Assembly (NCBI GenBank): GCA_943787265.1
Contig: CALSLT010000007.1
Location: 124,001-188,000 of the forward strand
Length of the DNA: 64,000 nucleotides
Direction: 5' to 3'
From: an uncultured Planctomycetaceae bacterium
GTDB lineage: Bacteria; Planctomycetota; Planctomycetia; Planctomycetales; Planctomycetaceae
The notes under the pieces are model-generated. The model did no database searches. It worked only from the letters and a program-made list of their open reading frames with translations, and was not told where the DNA came from. Position numbers and translations under genes: made by a program. Below are positions 35,750-44,507 of the stretch, in pieces. Every line of letters starts with the position of its first letter. Position 1 is the first letter of the stretch.

Positions 35750-38248
35750 GTGGATCGAGCCAAACTTTTCGAACGACTGCTGGCAACGTTCGTCGACGAA
35801 GTTGCCGAGCACGTTGAGTCGCTCAACGCCGGCGTCCTGTCGCTGGAGTCTGGGCAGGACGACGCTCAGCAAGCGGAAACGCTGACCGTAATGTTCCGCG
35901 CCGCGCACAGCCTTAAAGGTGCATCACGAGCGGTCGATGTGCTGCCAATCGAAACAGTGTGCCATCATCTGGAAGACGTCTTTTCGGCGCTTCAGGACGG
36001 CAAGTTACAGATGACTCTCGAGATCGGATCGGCAGTGCTTGCAGTTTCCGACGCCATTGCCGCAGCCGGTGACCTGCTTCGCGAGAGACAACCGGTTGAT
36101 GAGAACCACTTCGCCGATATGCCGGACCGGCTGCAGAGCATTGCAGCCGGAGAAACTCCGCAAGCTGCGACCAACCCTGCTTCACCATCCGAGACATCGC
36201 CGAAGAAAGAGCCGGATAAAACGATCGACGTTTCCGATCAAGAGACCAAAGCACCGACTCCGGAAACCAATCCTGATCGCAACAGAGGTTCCGTAACCAG
36301 TGCCGCAGAATACGAAACAACAACGGAAGACCGATCCGGAAACTCAACGGCCGCGCGCGAGCAAACAGTCGCCGATCAAACATTGAACGACGGCCAGATC
36401 TCAACCTCACAGTTCAATACTGATACGAACCCATCGGAATCCGAATCCAACTCTGCCGCGAAGAAAGAATCGGCACCGAAACGCCGCGGCCTTGGCAACA
36501 CTGTCCGAGTGGCGGAGGAGAAGCTCGACTCGTTAATGGCACAGGCTGGCGAACTACTGGTCGCTCGCCAGCGAATCGAAGTTCGCCCAAAGGAAATTGA
36601 AGAATCGGCCGCTCTTGCGTCAGAGTGTCGGGCTGAATTCCAAAGCATTCAACGATCGCTGCTCGCACTGATTCAGCAGAACGGCAACGACACATTGCTG
36701 CAAAGATCGGCGAGACTGACCGCGAGGATGGAGCAGATCGTTGAACAGACTGGCGACAGACTTCGACAACTTGAAGTTGGTCTGGAAGGGCTCCAGCAGC
36801 GATTGTTGATCGACTCGCGACAGCTCAATCACACAGGTGAATCGCTGCAGGAAGACATCCACCGAATTCGCATGTTGCCATTTGGCGATGGTTGCGCGGG
36901 GCTCGATCGTGCCGTCCGAGACGTGGCCACAGCAACGGGAAAGCAGGTTGAATTCTCAATCGAAGGCGCGGACATCGAAGTTGATCGAACCGTGCTGGAG
37001 GGACTCCGCGATCCGCTGCTACATCTGATTCGAAACTCGATCGACCACGGCCTCGAAGCTCCGGCCGATCGGCAGAAAGCCGGCAAGAGTGCAGCCGGAC
37101 ACGTCACCATTTCCGCGACGCTGCGAGGTTCGCAGGTTGACATCACGGTCACCGATGACGGAGCGGGACTTAACCGCCAGGCAATTCTCAACAAGCTTCG
37201 TTCCAAAGGGCTGGCCGAACCTCGCGACGATCAGGAAATCTTTCGGAGCATTTTTCTGCCGGGGTTCAGCACTGCCAAAATCGTCACCGGCCTCTCTGGC
37301 CGCGGCGTCGGAATGGACGTCGTCAAGTCGCAGCTCGAATCGCTGCACGGCACGATTGACCTGTCTTCTCAGCCGGGATTCGGAACTCGGTTCAGCCTCT
37401 CGGTCCCTCTGACGCTCACGACAATCTCGGCACTGTTTGTTCGCGCGAATGGACAAAGTTTCGCGCTCCCCAGTACCAACGTCAGCCGACTTGTTCGCTT
37501 CGAACCGGGCGACGTGAAATCAATGAGTGGGCAGGACGTGTTGTCTCTGGGCGGCTCGCCAATCCCTGTAACCACGCTGGCAGGTGCTCTGAACCTGGAC
37601 AAAGCCGCGAGTGCCACGCCTCACGAACAGCTCACCGGAGTCGTACTCACGACGGGCAACCGCGAACTGGTCGTCATCGTTGACGAGCTTGTCAACGAAC
37701 GCGAAGCCGTCGTGAAAAATCTTGGTCCGCAGATTCGTCGAGTTCGGCACGTGTCCGGCGCGACACTGCTTCGCAACGGCGGCATCGCTCTGTTGTTGAA
37801 TGTGGCAACGCTGGTCCGATCTCAAGCCACGTCAGGGCTGACGACGGCACACCTAGACTGGTCATCAGAGACCGACACCGAATCGGCACGTCGAGTTCTG
37901 GTCGTCGACGATTCAGTAACGACTCGGTCGCTGATGAAAGGAATTCTGGAGTCAGCTGGCTATGATGTGACCGCAGCCGTCGACGGGCAGGATGCCTGGA
38001 GCCAGTTGCAGGGTTCAGATATCGAGCTGGTCGTGTCGGACGTTGACATGCCCAACATGGATGGTTTTGCGTTGACCTCGCAGATTCGAGAATCCGAGCA
38101 GTACGAACATCTGCCGGTCATCCTGGTTACCTCACGAGACACCGACGACGACAAGGCAAAGGGAGTTCAGGCGAGGGCGGATGCCTACCTCGTGAAGAGC
38201 ACGTTTCAGCAGACGGACGTCCTCGACACGATCGAACAGCTACTTTAG
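35750..38248 (+). CDS. cheA: Hybrid CheA histidine kinase with C-terminal receiver domain
   Basis: An 832-residue kinase with a GTG start. The P1/HPT domain carries the phospho-His at about residue 53 (FRAAHSLKGASRAVD). A long Glu/Thr/Ser-rich linker (~135-245) follows without an evident P2 domain. The dimerisation and HATPase domains (LHLIRNSIDHGLEAP; GRGVGMDVVKSQL) span ~250-555, and a CheW-like P5 domain spans ~560-690. The receiver domain (~708-832: RVLVVDDSVTTRSLM, VVSDVDMPNMDG) accepts phosphate from P1. CheA-REC hybrids are usual where the final output is not a flagellar motor. No separate CheY is present. Confidence 0.92.
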   Translation: MDRAKLFERLLATFVDEVAEHVESLNAGVLSLESGQDDAQQAETLTVMFRAAHSLKGASRAVDVLPIETVCHHLEDVFSALQDGKLQMTLEIGSAVLAVSDAIAAAGDLLRERQPVDENHFADMPDRLQSIAAGETPQAATNPASPSETSPKKEPDKTIDVSDQETKAPTPETNPDRNRGSVTSAAEYETTTEDRSGNSTAAREQTVADQTLNDGQISTSQFNTDTNPSESESNSAAKKESAPKRRGLGNTVRVAEEKLDSLMAQAGELLVARQRIEVRPKEIEESAALASECRAEFQSIQRSLLALIQQNGNDTLLQRSARLTARMEQIVEQTGDRLRQLEVGLEGLQQRLLIDSRQLNHTGESLQEDIHRIRMLPFGDGCAGLDRAVRDVATATGKQVEFSIEGADIEVDRTVLEGLRDPLLHLIRNSIDHGLEAPADRQKAGKSAAGHVTISATLRGSQVDITVTDDGAGLNRQAILNKLRSKGLAEPRDDQEIFRSIFLPGFSTAKIVTGLSGRGVGMDVVKSQLESLHGTIDLSSQPGFGTRFSLSVPLTLTTISALFVRANGQSFALPSTNVSRLVRFEPGDVKSMSGQDVLSLGGSPIPVTTLAGALNLDKAASATPHEQLTGVVLTTGNRELVVIVDELVNEREAVVKNLGPQIRRVRHVSGATLLRNGGIALLLNVATLVRSQATSGLTTAHLDWSSETDTESARRVLVVDDSVTTRSLMKGILESAGYDVTAAVDGQDAWSQLQGSDIELVVSDVDMPNMDGFALTSQIRESEQYEHLPVILVTSRDTDDDKAKGVQARADAYLVKSTFQQTDVLDTIEQLL

Positions 38249-38282
38249 AGCAGCAGGCGGATGCGAAGGAGTGTGATGTTTC

Positions 38283-39341
38283 ATGTTGCGAATTCTTATC
38301 GTCGACGATTCGCCGGTCGCTCGGAATCTCTTGAAAGAGATCCTCAGTAGCGAACCCGACTTCGAAGTTGTCGGCGAAGCATTCAACGGCGTCGACGCTG
38401 TCAGCATGGTCCAGGAACTGAAGCCGGACATCGTCACGATGGACGTGCAGATGCCTCGCATGAACGGCTACGCAGCCACGCGAGAAATCATGACGACCCA
38501 ACCCACGCCGATCGTCGTCGTGAGCGGCAGTATGGGGCAGGAAGATGTCGAGAAATCGATGCAGTCGCTGGATGCCGGTGCGCTGACAGTCGTTGGAAAA
38601 CCTCCATCGCCGGCCTCACCACACTTCGAGGAACAATGCTCAGTCCTCGTAAGCACGCTACGAACAATGGCCGCCGTCAAAGTAATTCGTCGACATCGCT
38701 CGCGCGATACTATCGAGCCCGCACACGAAGACTTTTCCGCACGCGTCGACTCATTGATCCTGGGCATCCGCCCTAGACTGATCACGATCGCTGCGTCGAC
38801 AGGCGGACCTCAGGCACTGCGGACGATTCTTGAAACACTTCCCAGAAACTTTCCGGTCCCAATCGTTATTGTGCAGCACATTAGCGACGGCTTTACGCAG
38901 GGATTGATCGACTGGCTGAACAGCGCAACGACTGTCGAGGTCACCACTGCCGCGGCAGGACAACAACTACAGGCGGGCGTTGCCTATATCGCTCCCGAGG
39001 AGAGTCACTGCGGAGTCACGGCTGACGGATTCATCGTGCTGATCGACCGGGCGCCTGTCGGCGGATTTCGGCCATCCGCTACCGTGTTGTTTGAATCGGC
39101 CAGCCGAGAGTTTGGCCAGACGCATCTGGCAGTGATTCTCACAGGAATGGGCACCGACGGCGTGGACGGTCTGCGATCCGTACGACAAACCGAAGGTGCC
39201 GTGATCGCTCAGGACGAGGCATCGTCCGTAGTCTACGGAATGCCGAAAGCGACAATCGAGGCGGGGCTCGCAAATGCGGTGATCCCTCTCGACGAAATCG
39301 GACCTGAACTCATTCGAGTCGTCACCGGTCAGCCTCCGTAA
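38283..39341 (+). CDS. cheB: CheB protein-glutamate methylesterase
   Basis: A 352-residue two-domain CheB. The receiver domain (~1-125) has ILIVDDSPVARNLL and the phospho-acceptor Asp54 in DIVTMDVQMPRMNG. The methylesterase domain (~160-350) has the catalytic Ser in AASTGGPQAL, the His in VIVQHISDGFTQGL and the Asp in LTGMGTDGVDGL. It removes receptor methyl groups when phosphorylated by CheA, closing the adaptation loop opposite CheR. It lies 34 bases after cheA. Confidence 0.93.
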   Translation: MLRILIVDDSPVARNLLKEILSSEPDFEVVGEAFNGVDAVSMVQELKPDIVTMDVQMPRMNGYAATREIMTTQPTPIVVVSGSMGQEDVEKSMQSLDAGALTVVGKPPSPASPHFEEQCSVLVSTLRTMAAVKVIRRHRSRDTIEPAHEDFSARVDSLILGIRPRLITIAASTGGPQALRTILETLPRNFPVPIVIVQHISDGFTQGLIDWLNSATTVEVTTAAAGQQLQAGVAYIAPEESHCGVTADGFIVLIDRAPVGGFRPSATVLFESASREFGQTHLAVILTGMGTDGVDGLRSVRQTEGAVIAQDEASSVVYGMPKATIEAGLANAVIPLDEIGPELIRVVTGQPP

Positions 39342-39484
39342 CCGAAACAATTTCCAGAATCTCTGTGACTTGGTTGCTCGTCAGGTAGAATCTTCGAGCT
39401 TGAAGTCGACAGTGATCGCCGACGCGTTTACGAAATTTGATGCAACCTCAGCGGGCACTTCAAAGCAGCGAAGAAGGACGGGCA

Positions 39485-40378
39485 ATGGCAATCATACTTG
39501 TCGCCGAAGATAGCAAGACACAGGCTGTCGAAATTCAATTCATGCTGGAAGAAGCCGGGCACACGGTGCGACTGGCGGCGGACGGTGACCAGGCACTTGA
39601 GGCAGTGAATGCCGAGCCGCCGGAAATTCTGCTAACCGACATGCACATGCCGGGCAAGAACGGGCTTGAATTGACCGAAGCTGTACGCGAGTCGTTCCCC
39701 GAAACGCCAGTCGTTCTGATGACTGCCGACGGCACCGAGGAGATCGCTGCCGAAGCGCTCCGCAAAGGTGCATCCAGCTACATTCCTAAACGGCAACTCG
39801 AACGCGACCTGATTCAGACGATCGGCGAAATTGCCGAAATGCTGAAATCACGCAAGGCACGCACGAACGTCATGGGGGCAATGACTCATGCCGAATTGGA
39901 GTTTGTCTTCGGAAACGATCACGACTTCGTCGCGCCACTGGTTGCTCATCTGGAGTCTGAGTTACTCAACGTCAACTATGACGATCATACGGGACTCTTC
40001 CGCATCGTACTCGCTCTGAAAGAAGCCGTGATCAACGCCATCGATCATGGCAACCTCGAACTCGACTCAGCCATGCGCGACGAAGGCGACGGTTCGAGCT
40101 TTCATGAACTCGGGGACGAACGAAAAACTCAAGAGCCCTGGTGCAATCGCAAAGTGACCGTCCGCTCGCGAATTACGCCGGAACTGGTTTCGTACACTGT
40201 CGGTGATGAAGGGCGAGGCTACGATCCATCGAAGCTTCCGGATCCGCAGGATCCGGAGAATATGCTGAGAGCCCACGGCCGCGGTCTGTTGCTGATTCGC
40301 AGCTTTATGGATGAGGTCACATTCAATGAGGGCGGCAATGAAATCACAATGATCAAGTACCGGAACGCTTCAACATAA
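39485..40378 (+). CDS. Response regulator with RsbW-like HATPase output domain
   Basis: A 297-residue protein. The start at 39485 (MAIILVAEDSKTQA) has AAGGA about 7 bases upstream. The receiver domain (~1-120) carries Asp in EILLTDMHMPGKNGLEL. The second domain (~150-297) is a GHKL ATPase of the anti-sigma-factor-kinase type: LALKEAVINAIDHGNLELD (N box), VGDEGRGYDP (G1) and AHGRGLLLIRSFMDEVTF (G2). There is no dimerisation/phospho-His region, so it is not a histidine kinase. CheA phosphorylation probably controls a partner-switching or serine-kinase activity. Its architecture repeats in the gene at 42369. Confidence 0.85.
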   Translation: MAIILVAEDSKTQAVEIQFMLEEAGHTVRLAADGDQALEAVNAEPPEILLTDMHMPGKNGLELTEAVRESFPETPVVLMTADGTEEIAAEALRKGASSYIPKRQLERDLIQTIGEIAEMLKSRKARTNVMGAMTHAELEFVFGNDHDFVAPLVAHLESELLNVNYDDHTGLFRIVLALKEAVINAIDHGNLELDSAMRDEGDGSSFHELGDERKTQEPWCNRKVTVRSRITPELVSYTVGDEGRGYDPSKLPDPQDPENMLRAHGRGLLLIRSFMDEVTFNEGGNEITMIKYRNAST

Positions 40379-40594
40379 GGGAGCACCCGAATGAACGATC
40401 ACGCAACGTGACCGACGATGAGGCATTTGAAGTTAGAGCATTACCAAACTCACTAAACGTCTTTTCCATGTTCAACCCGTCATTCAGGACGTGTTACAAG
40501 TAACGAGTTTCGTGCGGGTTTTGGCGTCTTGCCAGATATCTATGACGCTACGAACCAATGACCACACGAATTATTTTTGCCAGGTATCACGACA

Positions 40595-41356
40595 ATGAAG
40601 ATCCTGCTTGCAGAAGACAGCCGAACCAGCCAGCAACTGGCGATGCTGATCCTCGAAGACGAAGGGCACTCTGTCGAAGTCGCCGACAACGGCCTCATCG
40701 CGGTGGAAAAGTTTGCGAGTTCATCGTTCGATCTGATCCTGATGGACGTTCAGATGCCGGAGATGGACGGTTTGAAAGCAACAACCAGAATTCGAGAGCA
40801 CGAGCAATCAAACGATTCACGAACGCTCATTATCGCGATGACAGCCGATGAGTCTGCCGGCGACCGTACCCGTTGTCTCGAATCAGGCATGGATGACTAC
40901 ATCTCCAAACCGCTGGACATGAACGAGCTGACGGAAGCTCTGACCCGTGCGGGAGCATGCGGCGGCAAACACGTTGACCAGTCCGCCGTTAAACAGCAGG
41001 CGGCCTCGCCGACTGAATCAATGATTGACTGGGTCGGCGCTCTGGAGTTTGTCAGTGGGCATCAATCGATTCTTGATACCGTCGTCGAAGCAGCCATTGA
41101 AGAAGGACCAGTACTTTTCGACCAACTCCGAAGAGCAATCGAGTCGTCAGACTTCGAAGTGATCCACCGTACGGCTCACACGGTCAAGGGCGCATACCGG
41201 ACCTTCAATCCCGTCCCCATGATCGAAGTTGCTGAACAGATCGAAGCGCTGGCGAAATCTGAATCGCTGGACCAGATTGCTCCTCTCTTCACGAAGCTCG
41301 AACCACTTCTCGACCTGACGTTGCAGGAACTCCGGAATCCCCCTGCAACCAATTGA
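40595..41356 (+). CDS. Receiver-HPT protein
   Basis: A 253-residue protein. The ATG at 40595 (MKILLAEDSRTSQQLAM) is the first sensible start. The receiver domain (~1-125) has Asp in LILMDVQMPEMDGLKA. A linker leads to an HPT domain (~150-250) whose phospho-His lies in VIHRTAHTVKGAYRTF. It can therefore receive and pass on phosphate, linking CheA to other receivers in a relay. The gap before it (40379-40594) shows no clear promoter. Confidence 0.88.
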   Translation: MKILLAEDSRTSQQLAMLILEDEGHSVEVADNGLIAVEKFASSSFDLILMDVQMPEMDGLKATTRIREHEQSNDSRTLIIAMTADESAGDRTRCLESGMDDYISKPLDMNELTEALTRAGACGGKHVDQSAVKQQAASPTESMIDWVGALEFVSGHQSILDTVVEAAIEEGPVLFDQLRRAIESSDFEVIHRTAHTVKGAYRTFNPVPMIEVAEQIEALAKSESLDQIAPLFTKLEPLLDLTLQELRNPPATN

Positions 41357-41415
41357 TCATCCACCAGACCGCACAGACTCAGCACACACTCACGACGCGA
41401 ATCGCTCAAGCAATC

Positions 41416-42351
41416 ATGAAGCACGGACAGCTCATCCCGCTCCACGGCGGAAACCCGATCCCTTTAACGAAGCCGGTATTGACGATCGGACGCAGCCCGG
41501 ACTGCGATATCGTCGTTCGACATAAAACGATCGCGGCGAAGCACTGCCAACTCAAGTGGCAACAGGGTTCATGGTTTGTCTTCGACTCAGGTAGCAAGAA
41601 CGGCGTGCATGTTGACGGACAGCCCTGCACAGAACAACAAGTTGCTCCAGGCAGCGTTATCCGAGTCGGCGCTGCCCGATTCGAACTGTCGATGCCTTCT
41701 CGTGGAACGGGGACAACCAGTTCCGATCAGCGAGGAGCGGTCACAACGAAGCGGCGAGACGTAAACGCAGCAACGTCTCAAGAACGACGAGGCCGTCTAG
41801 TTGACGCGACGGTTCGAAAACGAGAGGCGTCTCCAACTCAAGAGCCAGCGGTTCGCCCAAGATCAAACCAAACAACTCAAACCCCTGCAAAGCCAGCGGC
41901 CCGCCGGTTTCTGGGCAAGCTGACACCTGAAGCGGGTGGCGATGTCTTCCCGTTGATGAACGATCGAATTGTGATCGGGCGTGGACAAAGCTGCGAGCTG
42001 CGGTTGAAATTCGCAACGGTCTCAACGGAACACTGTTGTCTTGAGTTTCGTGACGGCTACTGGCTGGCTCGCGACCTCGACAGTCGAAACGGAATTCGGG
42101 TCAACGGCGAAACGACTCGCGAAAACTGGCTGATGCCTGGCGACACGTTGTCCGTTGCCAAATTTCGTTTTGAAATCGACTACCAACCTCGTAGCGAACA
42201 ACCGCCGCCACCACTTGATCCAATGGCCGGTGGCAGCCTGTTGGAAAAAGCAGGGCTGACCAAGGCTCTTGAAAAAGATGCTGATCCGGACTGGCTGAAG
42301 TCAGACCAGGATCCGGAACCGGACAATCGAATTGATTTGGAATCTTTGTAA
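41416..42351 (+). CDS. Double FHA-domain protein
   Basis: A protein of about 311 residues from the ATG at 41416. A TTG at 41353 overlapping the previous stop would add 21 residues and coupling, and is an alternative. The first FHA domain has LTIGRSPDCDIVV...KHCQLKW...DSGSKNGVHVDG. After a basic, Gln/Thr-rich linker, the second FHA has IVIGRGQSCELRLKFATVSTEHCCLEF...DLDSRNGIRVNG. FHA domains bind phosphothreonine, so a Ser/Thr kinase acts on some partner. Together with the RsbW-like ATPases this suggests that Ser/Thr phosphorylation lies downstream of the array. Confidence 0.88.
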   Translation: MKHGQLIPLHGGNPIPLTKPVLTIGRSPDCDIVVRHKTIAAKHCQLKWQQGSWFVFDSGSKNGVHVDGQPCTEQQVAPGSVIRVGAARFELSMPSRGTGTTSSDQRGAVTTKRRDVNAATSQERRGRLVDATVRKREASPTQEPAVRPRSNQTTQTPAKPAARRFLGKLTPEAGGDVFPLMNDRIVIGRGQSCELRLKFATVSTEHCCLEFRDGYWLARDLDSRNGIRVNGETTRENWLMPGDTLSVAKFRFEIDYQPRSEQPPPPLDPMAGGSLLEKAGLTKALEKDADPDWLKSDQDPEPDNRIDLESL

Positions 42352-42368
42352 TAACAAGGGGCACACCC

Positions 42369-43265
42369 GTGACGACCATCCTGGTAGTTGACGATTCGCT
42401 CACTGAACGCCTCCTGGCCAGCAGCCTGCTGAAACAGGCACTCGACTGCTCGACAACCGAAGTCGACAGTGCCGAGGCGGCATTGGAGTATCTGGCGAAC
42501 GCTGAGCCGGATATCGTCCTGACCGACCTGCACATGCCAGGTCTCAACGGGTTGCAGCTTGTTGAGCGAATTCGTGAGATGTCTTCGTTGCCGGTCATCC
42601 TGATGACGGCTAAAGGCAGCGAGGATATCGCCGCTCAAGCTCTCAAAGTCGGCGCCGCTGGCTACGTTCCAAAAAAATGTCTTGCTCAGGATTTGATTCC
42701 GACAGTCCAGAGAATTTTGACCGCTGCCGATCACGACCGCCGCCATTCAAGGCTGATGCACAACCTGACGACCGGCAGCTTGACCTTCGATATTAGAAAT
42801 GACCTTGGTTTAATCGCACCGCTGATCCGCCTGATTCAGGAGATGCTTCGCAGCCTGCCACTCGGCGATGAGGCCGAACGACTTCGAGTCAGCGTCGCGG
42901 TCGAGGAAGCCATCAAGAATGCGATTTATCATGGCAGCCTGGAAGTCGGCACGGCTGATGCAACGCGACCACTTGATGACCTTCTTGCAGAACGTCTGTG
43001 GGCACCGCCCTATTGCAATCGCAATGTCAAAGTAACAGCGACGGTCTCACACGACGAAGCCGTCTTCACCATCCAGGACGAAGGCCCCGGTTTCGACGTC
43101 GCATCAATCGAGGGCGAAGACTTCGACGGCGACGCCCACGGCAGCCGCGGAATCCGCCTGATGCGAACCTTCATGGACGACGTCCAATTCTCAGACAACG
43201 GCCGAAACGTCGTCCTGCGAAAAAGAAGATTCGAAGAACCAGACTTCCCGGACGACGCCGACTGA
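42369..43265 (+). CDS. Response regulator with RsbW-like HATPase output domain (second copy)
   Basis: A 298-residue protein with a GTG start and AAGGGG 7 bases upstream. Receiver domain: TTILVVDDSLTERLLASSL, with Asp in DIVLTDLHMPGLNGLQL. GHKL domain: VAVEEAIKNAIYHGSLEVG (N box), IQDEGPGFDV and AHGSRGIRLMRTFMDDVQF. It is a clear paralogue of the 39485 gene and ends the chemosensory region. The two may respond to CheA with different partners. The 280-base gap to the next gene holds no recognised element. Confidence 0.85.
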   Translation: MTTILVVDDSLTERLLASSLLKQALDCSTTEVDSAEAALEYLANAEPDIVLTDLHMPGLNGLQLVERIREMSSLPVILMTAKGSEDIAAQALKVGAAGYVPKKCLAQDLIPTVQRILTAADHDRRHSRLMHNLTTGSLTFDIRNDLGLIAPLIRLIQEMLRSLPLGDEAERLRVSVAVEEAIKNAIYHGSLEVGTADATRPLDDLLAERLWAPPYCNRNVKVTATVSHDEAVFTIQDEGPGFDVASIEGEDFDGDAHGSRGIRLMRTFMDDVQFSDNGRNVVLRKRRFEEPDFPDDAD

Positions 43266-43544
43266 CCACTCGCTGGCCCAAGCTGTTTTTCTTCGTAGCA
43301 ATCAGGTTGAGTTGCGAAACACCGGTCAGGTCCGCATTCCCGGTACACGATGCGACTTCACCAGGTCGTGACACAACTTCAGGACACAGACAACACGTCG
43401 GGAGCACCGGGAAAATGACGACCCGATTGATAACCGCGGTTGTCGCACTGTGGAATCGCCGAGAAAACAGACCTGACCTGATTGGTCCTTCCCAGCTTCA
43501 AGAAGCGCCTCCCCAAACCAGTTAGGCCGTAGAGGAGATTCAAG

Positions 43545-44507
43545 ATGCCAGTCGTTCTTCCGCCGATCACTCGTCGTCAATTCGCAAAGCGCTCGATCGC
43601 TCTTGGTGGCACAGCGATAATGACGTCTCACGCGTTTGTCGCTGCGGATAGTGAACGTGCTGCGTTGGATCAAAACAGAGTCGCTTTGCTTGCGGATACG
43701 CACATCAGCGTCGATCCTGACCTTATCTACCCTGGGACGAAGTGGCCTGGTTCGCCCGTCGGGGAGGACGAGCATGAAAGCGTAAATATGGCGCAATGTC
43801 TTGCAGAGGCGGCCAAGAGCGTCCTCGCACGCAATCCTCGGCCTGCTCACCTGATCGTCAACGGCGACTGTGCTCTCAGCAATGGTAAAGAAGCCGAATA
43901 CAAAGAGTTTCTCAGGCTAGTGGAGCCGATTCGTGCTGCGGGCATCACCGTTCATGTGACGATCGGCAATCACGACAACCGTGAGAACCTTTGGAAATTG
44001 CTCCCGTTCCTGAAGAAAGAGCACATGGGCATTCAAGCGGACGTGATTGAACTATCGCACGCGAATCTGGTCCTGTTGGATTCAGGAAGAAAGGGAATTC
44101 TGGGAGACCAACAGTTGGATTGGCTCGCCAAACAACTCGACAGACGAACGGATAAGCCAGCTCTCATCTTTGGTCACTTCAACCCATATCCCAACCGCGG
44201 CGTGCGTCCCATCAAGGGCATGCGTGATGGGCCGTTTCTGTTGAACATGCTTGCCGAACGAAAGCATGCCATAGCCTATTTCTATGGTCACACACATGAG
44301 TGGCAGTACGATCGACGGGACCATCTCCATCTCATTAATCAACCGGCAGTCAGCTACTATTTTGGAAAAGGCCATGCGCATGGCTGGGTCGATATGAAGC
44401 TCACCGAAATGTCCGCTGACCTGGAGTTACACTGCATTAACCCCGAACACAAACAGCACGGTGAGCGGAGACGGGTCGGTTTAAGAGACAGAAAGGATTT
44501 AGAATGA
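43545..44507 (+). CDS. Tat-exported calcineurin-like metallophosphoesterase
   Basis: A 320-residue enzyme. ITRRQFAKRSIALGGTAIM at the N-terminus is a twin-arginine signal. Metal-binding motifs follow in order: LLADTHISVD, VNGDCALSNG, VTIGNHDNRENL, IFGHFNPYP and FYGHTHEW. This is the binuclear metallophosphoesterase signature. It acts outside the cytoplasm on a phosphodiester or phosphomonoester. Its stop overlaps the next gene by four bases (ATGA), so it forms a two-gene unit with a double endonuclease/exonuclease/phosphatase protein; together they might break down phosphorylated polymers. Confidence 0.87.
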   Translation: MPVVLPPITRRQFAKRSIALGGTAIMTSHAFVAADSERAALDQNRVALLADTHISVDPDLIYPGTKWPGSPVGEDEHESVNMAQCLAEAAKSVLARNPRPAHLIVNGDCALSNGKEAEYKEFLRLVEPIRAAGITVHVTIGNHDNRENLWKLLPFLKKEHMGIQADVIELSHANLVLLDSGRKGILGDQQLDWLAKQLDRRTDKPALIFGHFNPYPNRGVRPIKGMRDGPFLLNMLAERKHAIAYFYGHTHEWQYDRRDHLHLINQPAVSYYFGKGHAHGWVDMKLTEMSADLELHCINPEHKQHGERRRVGLRDRKDLE

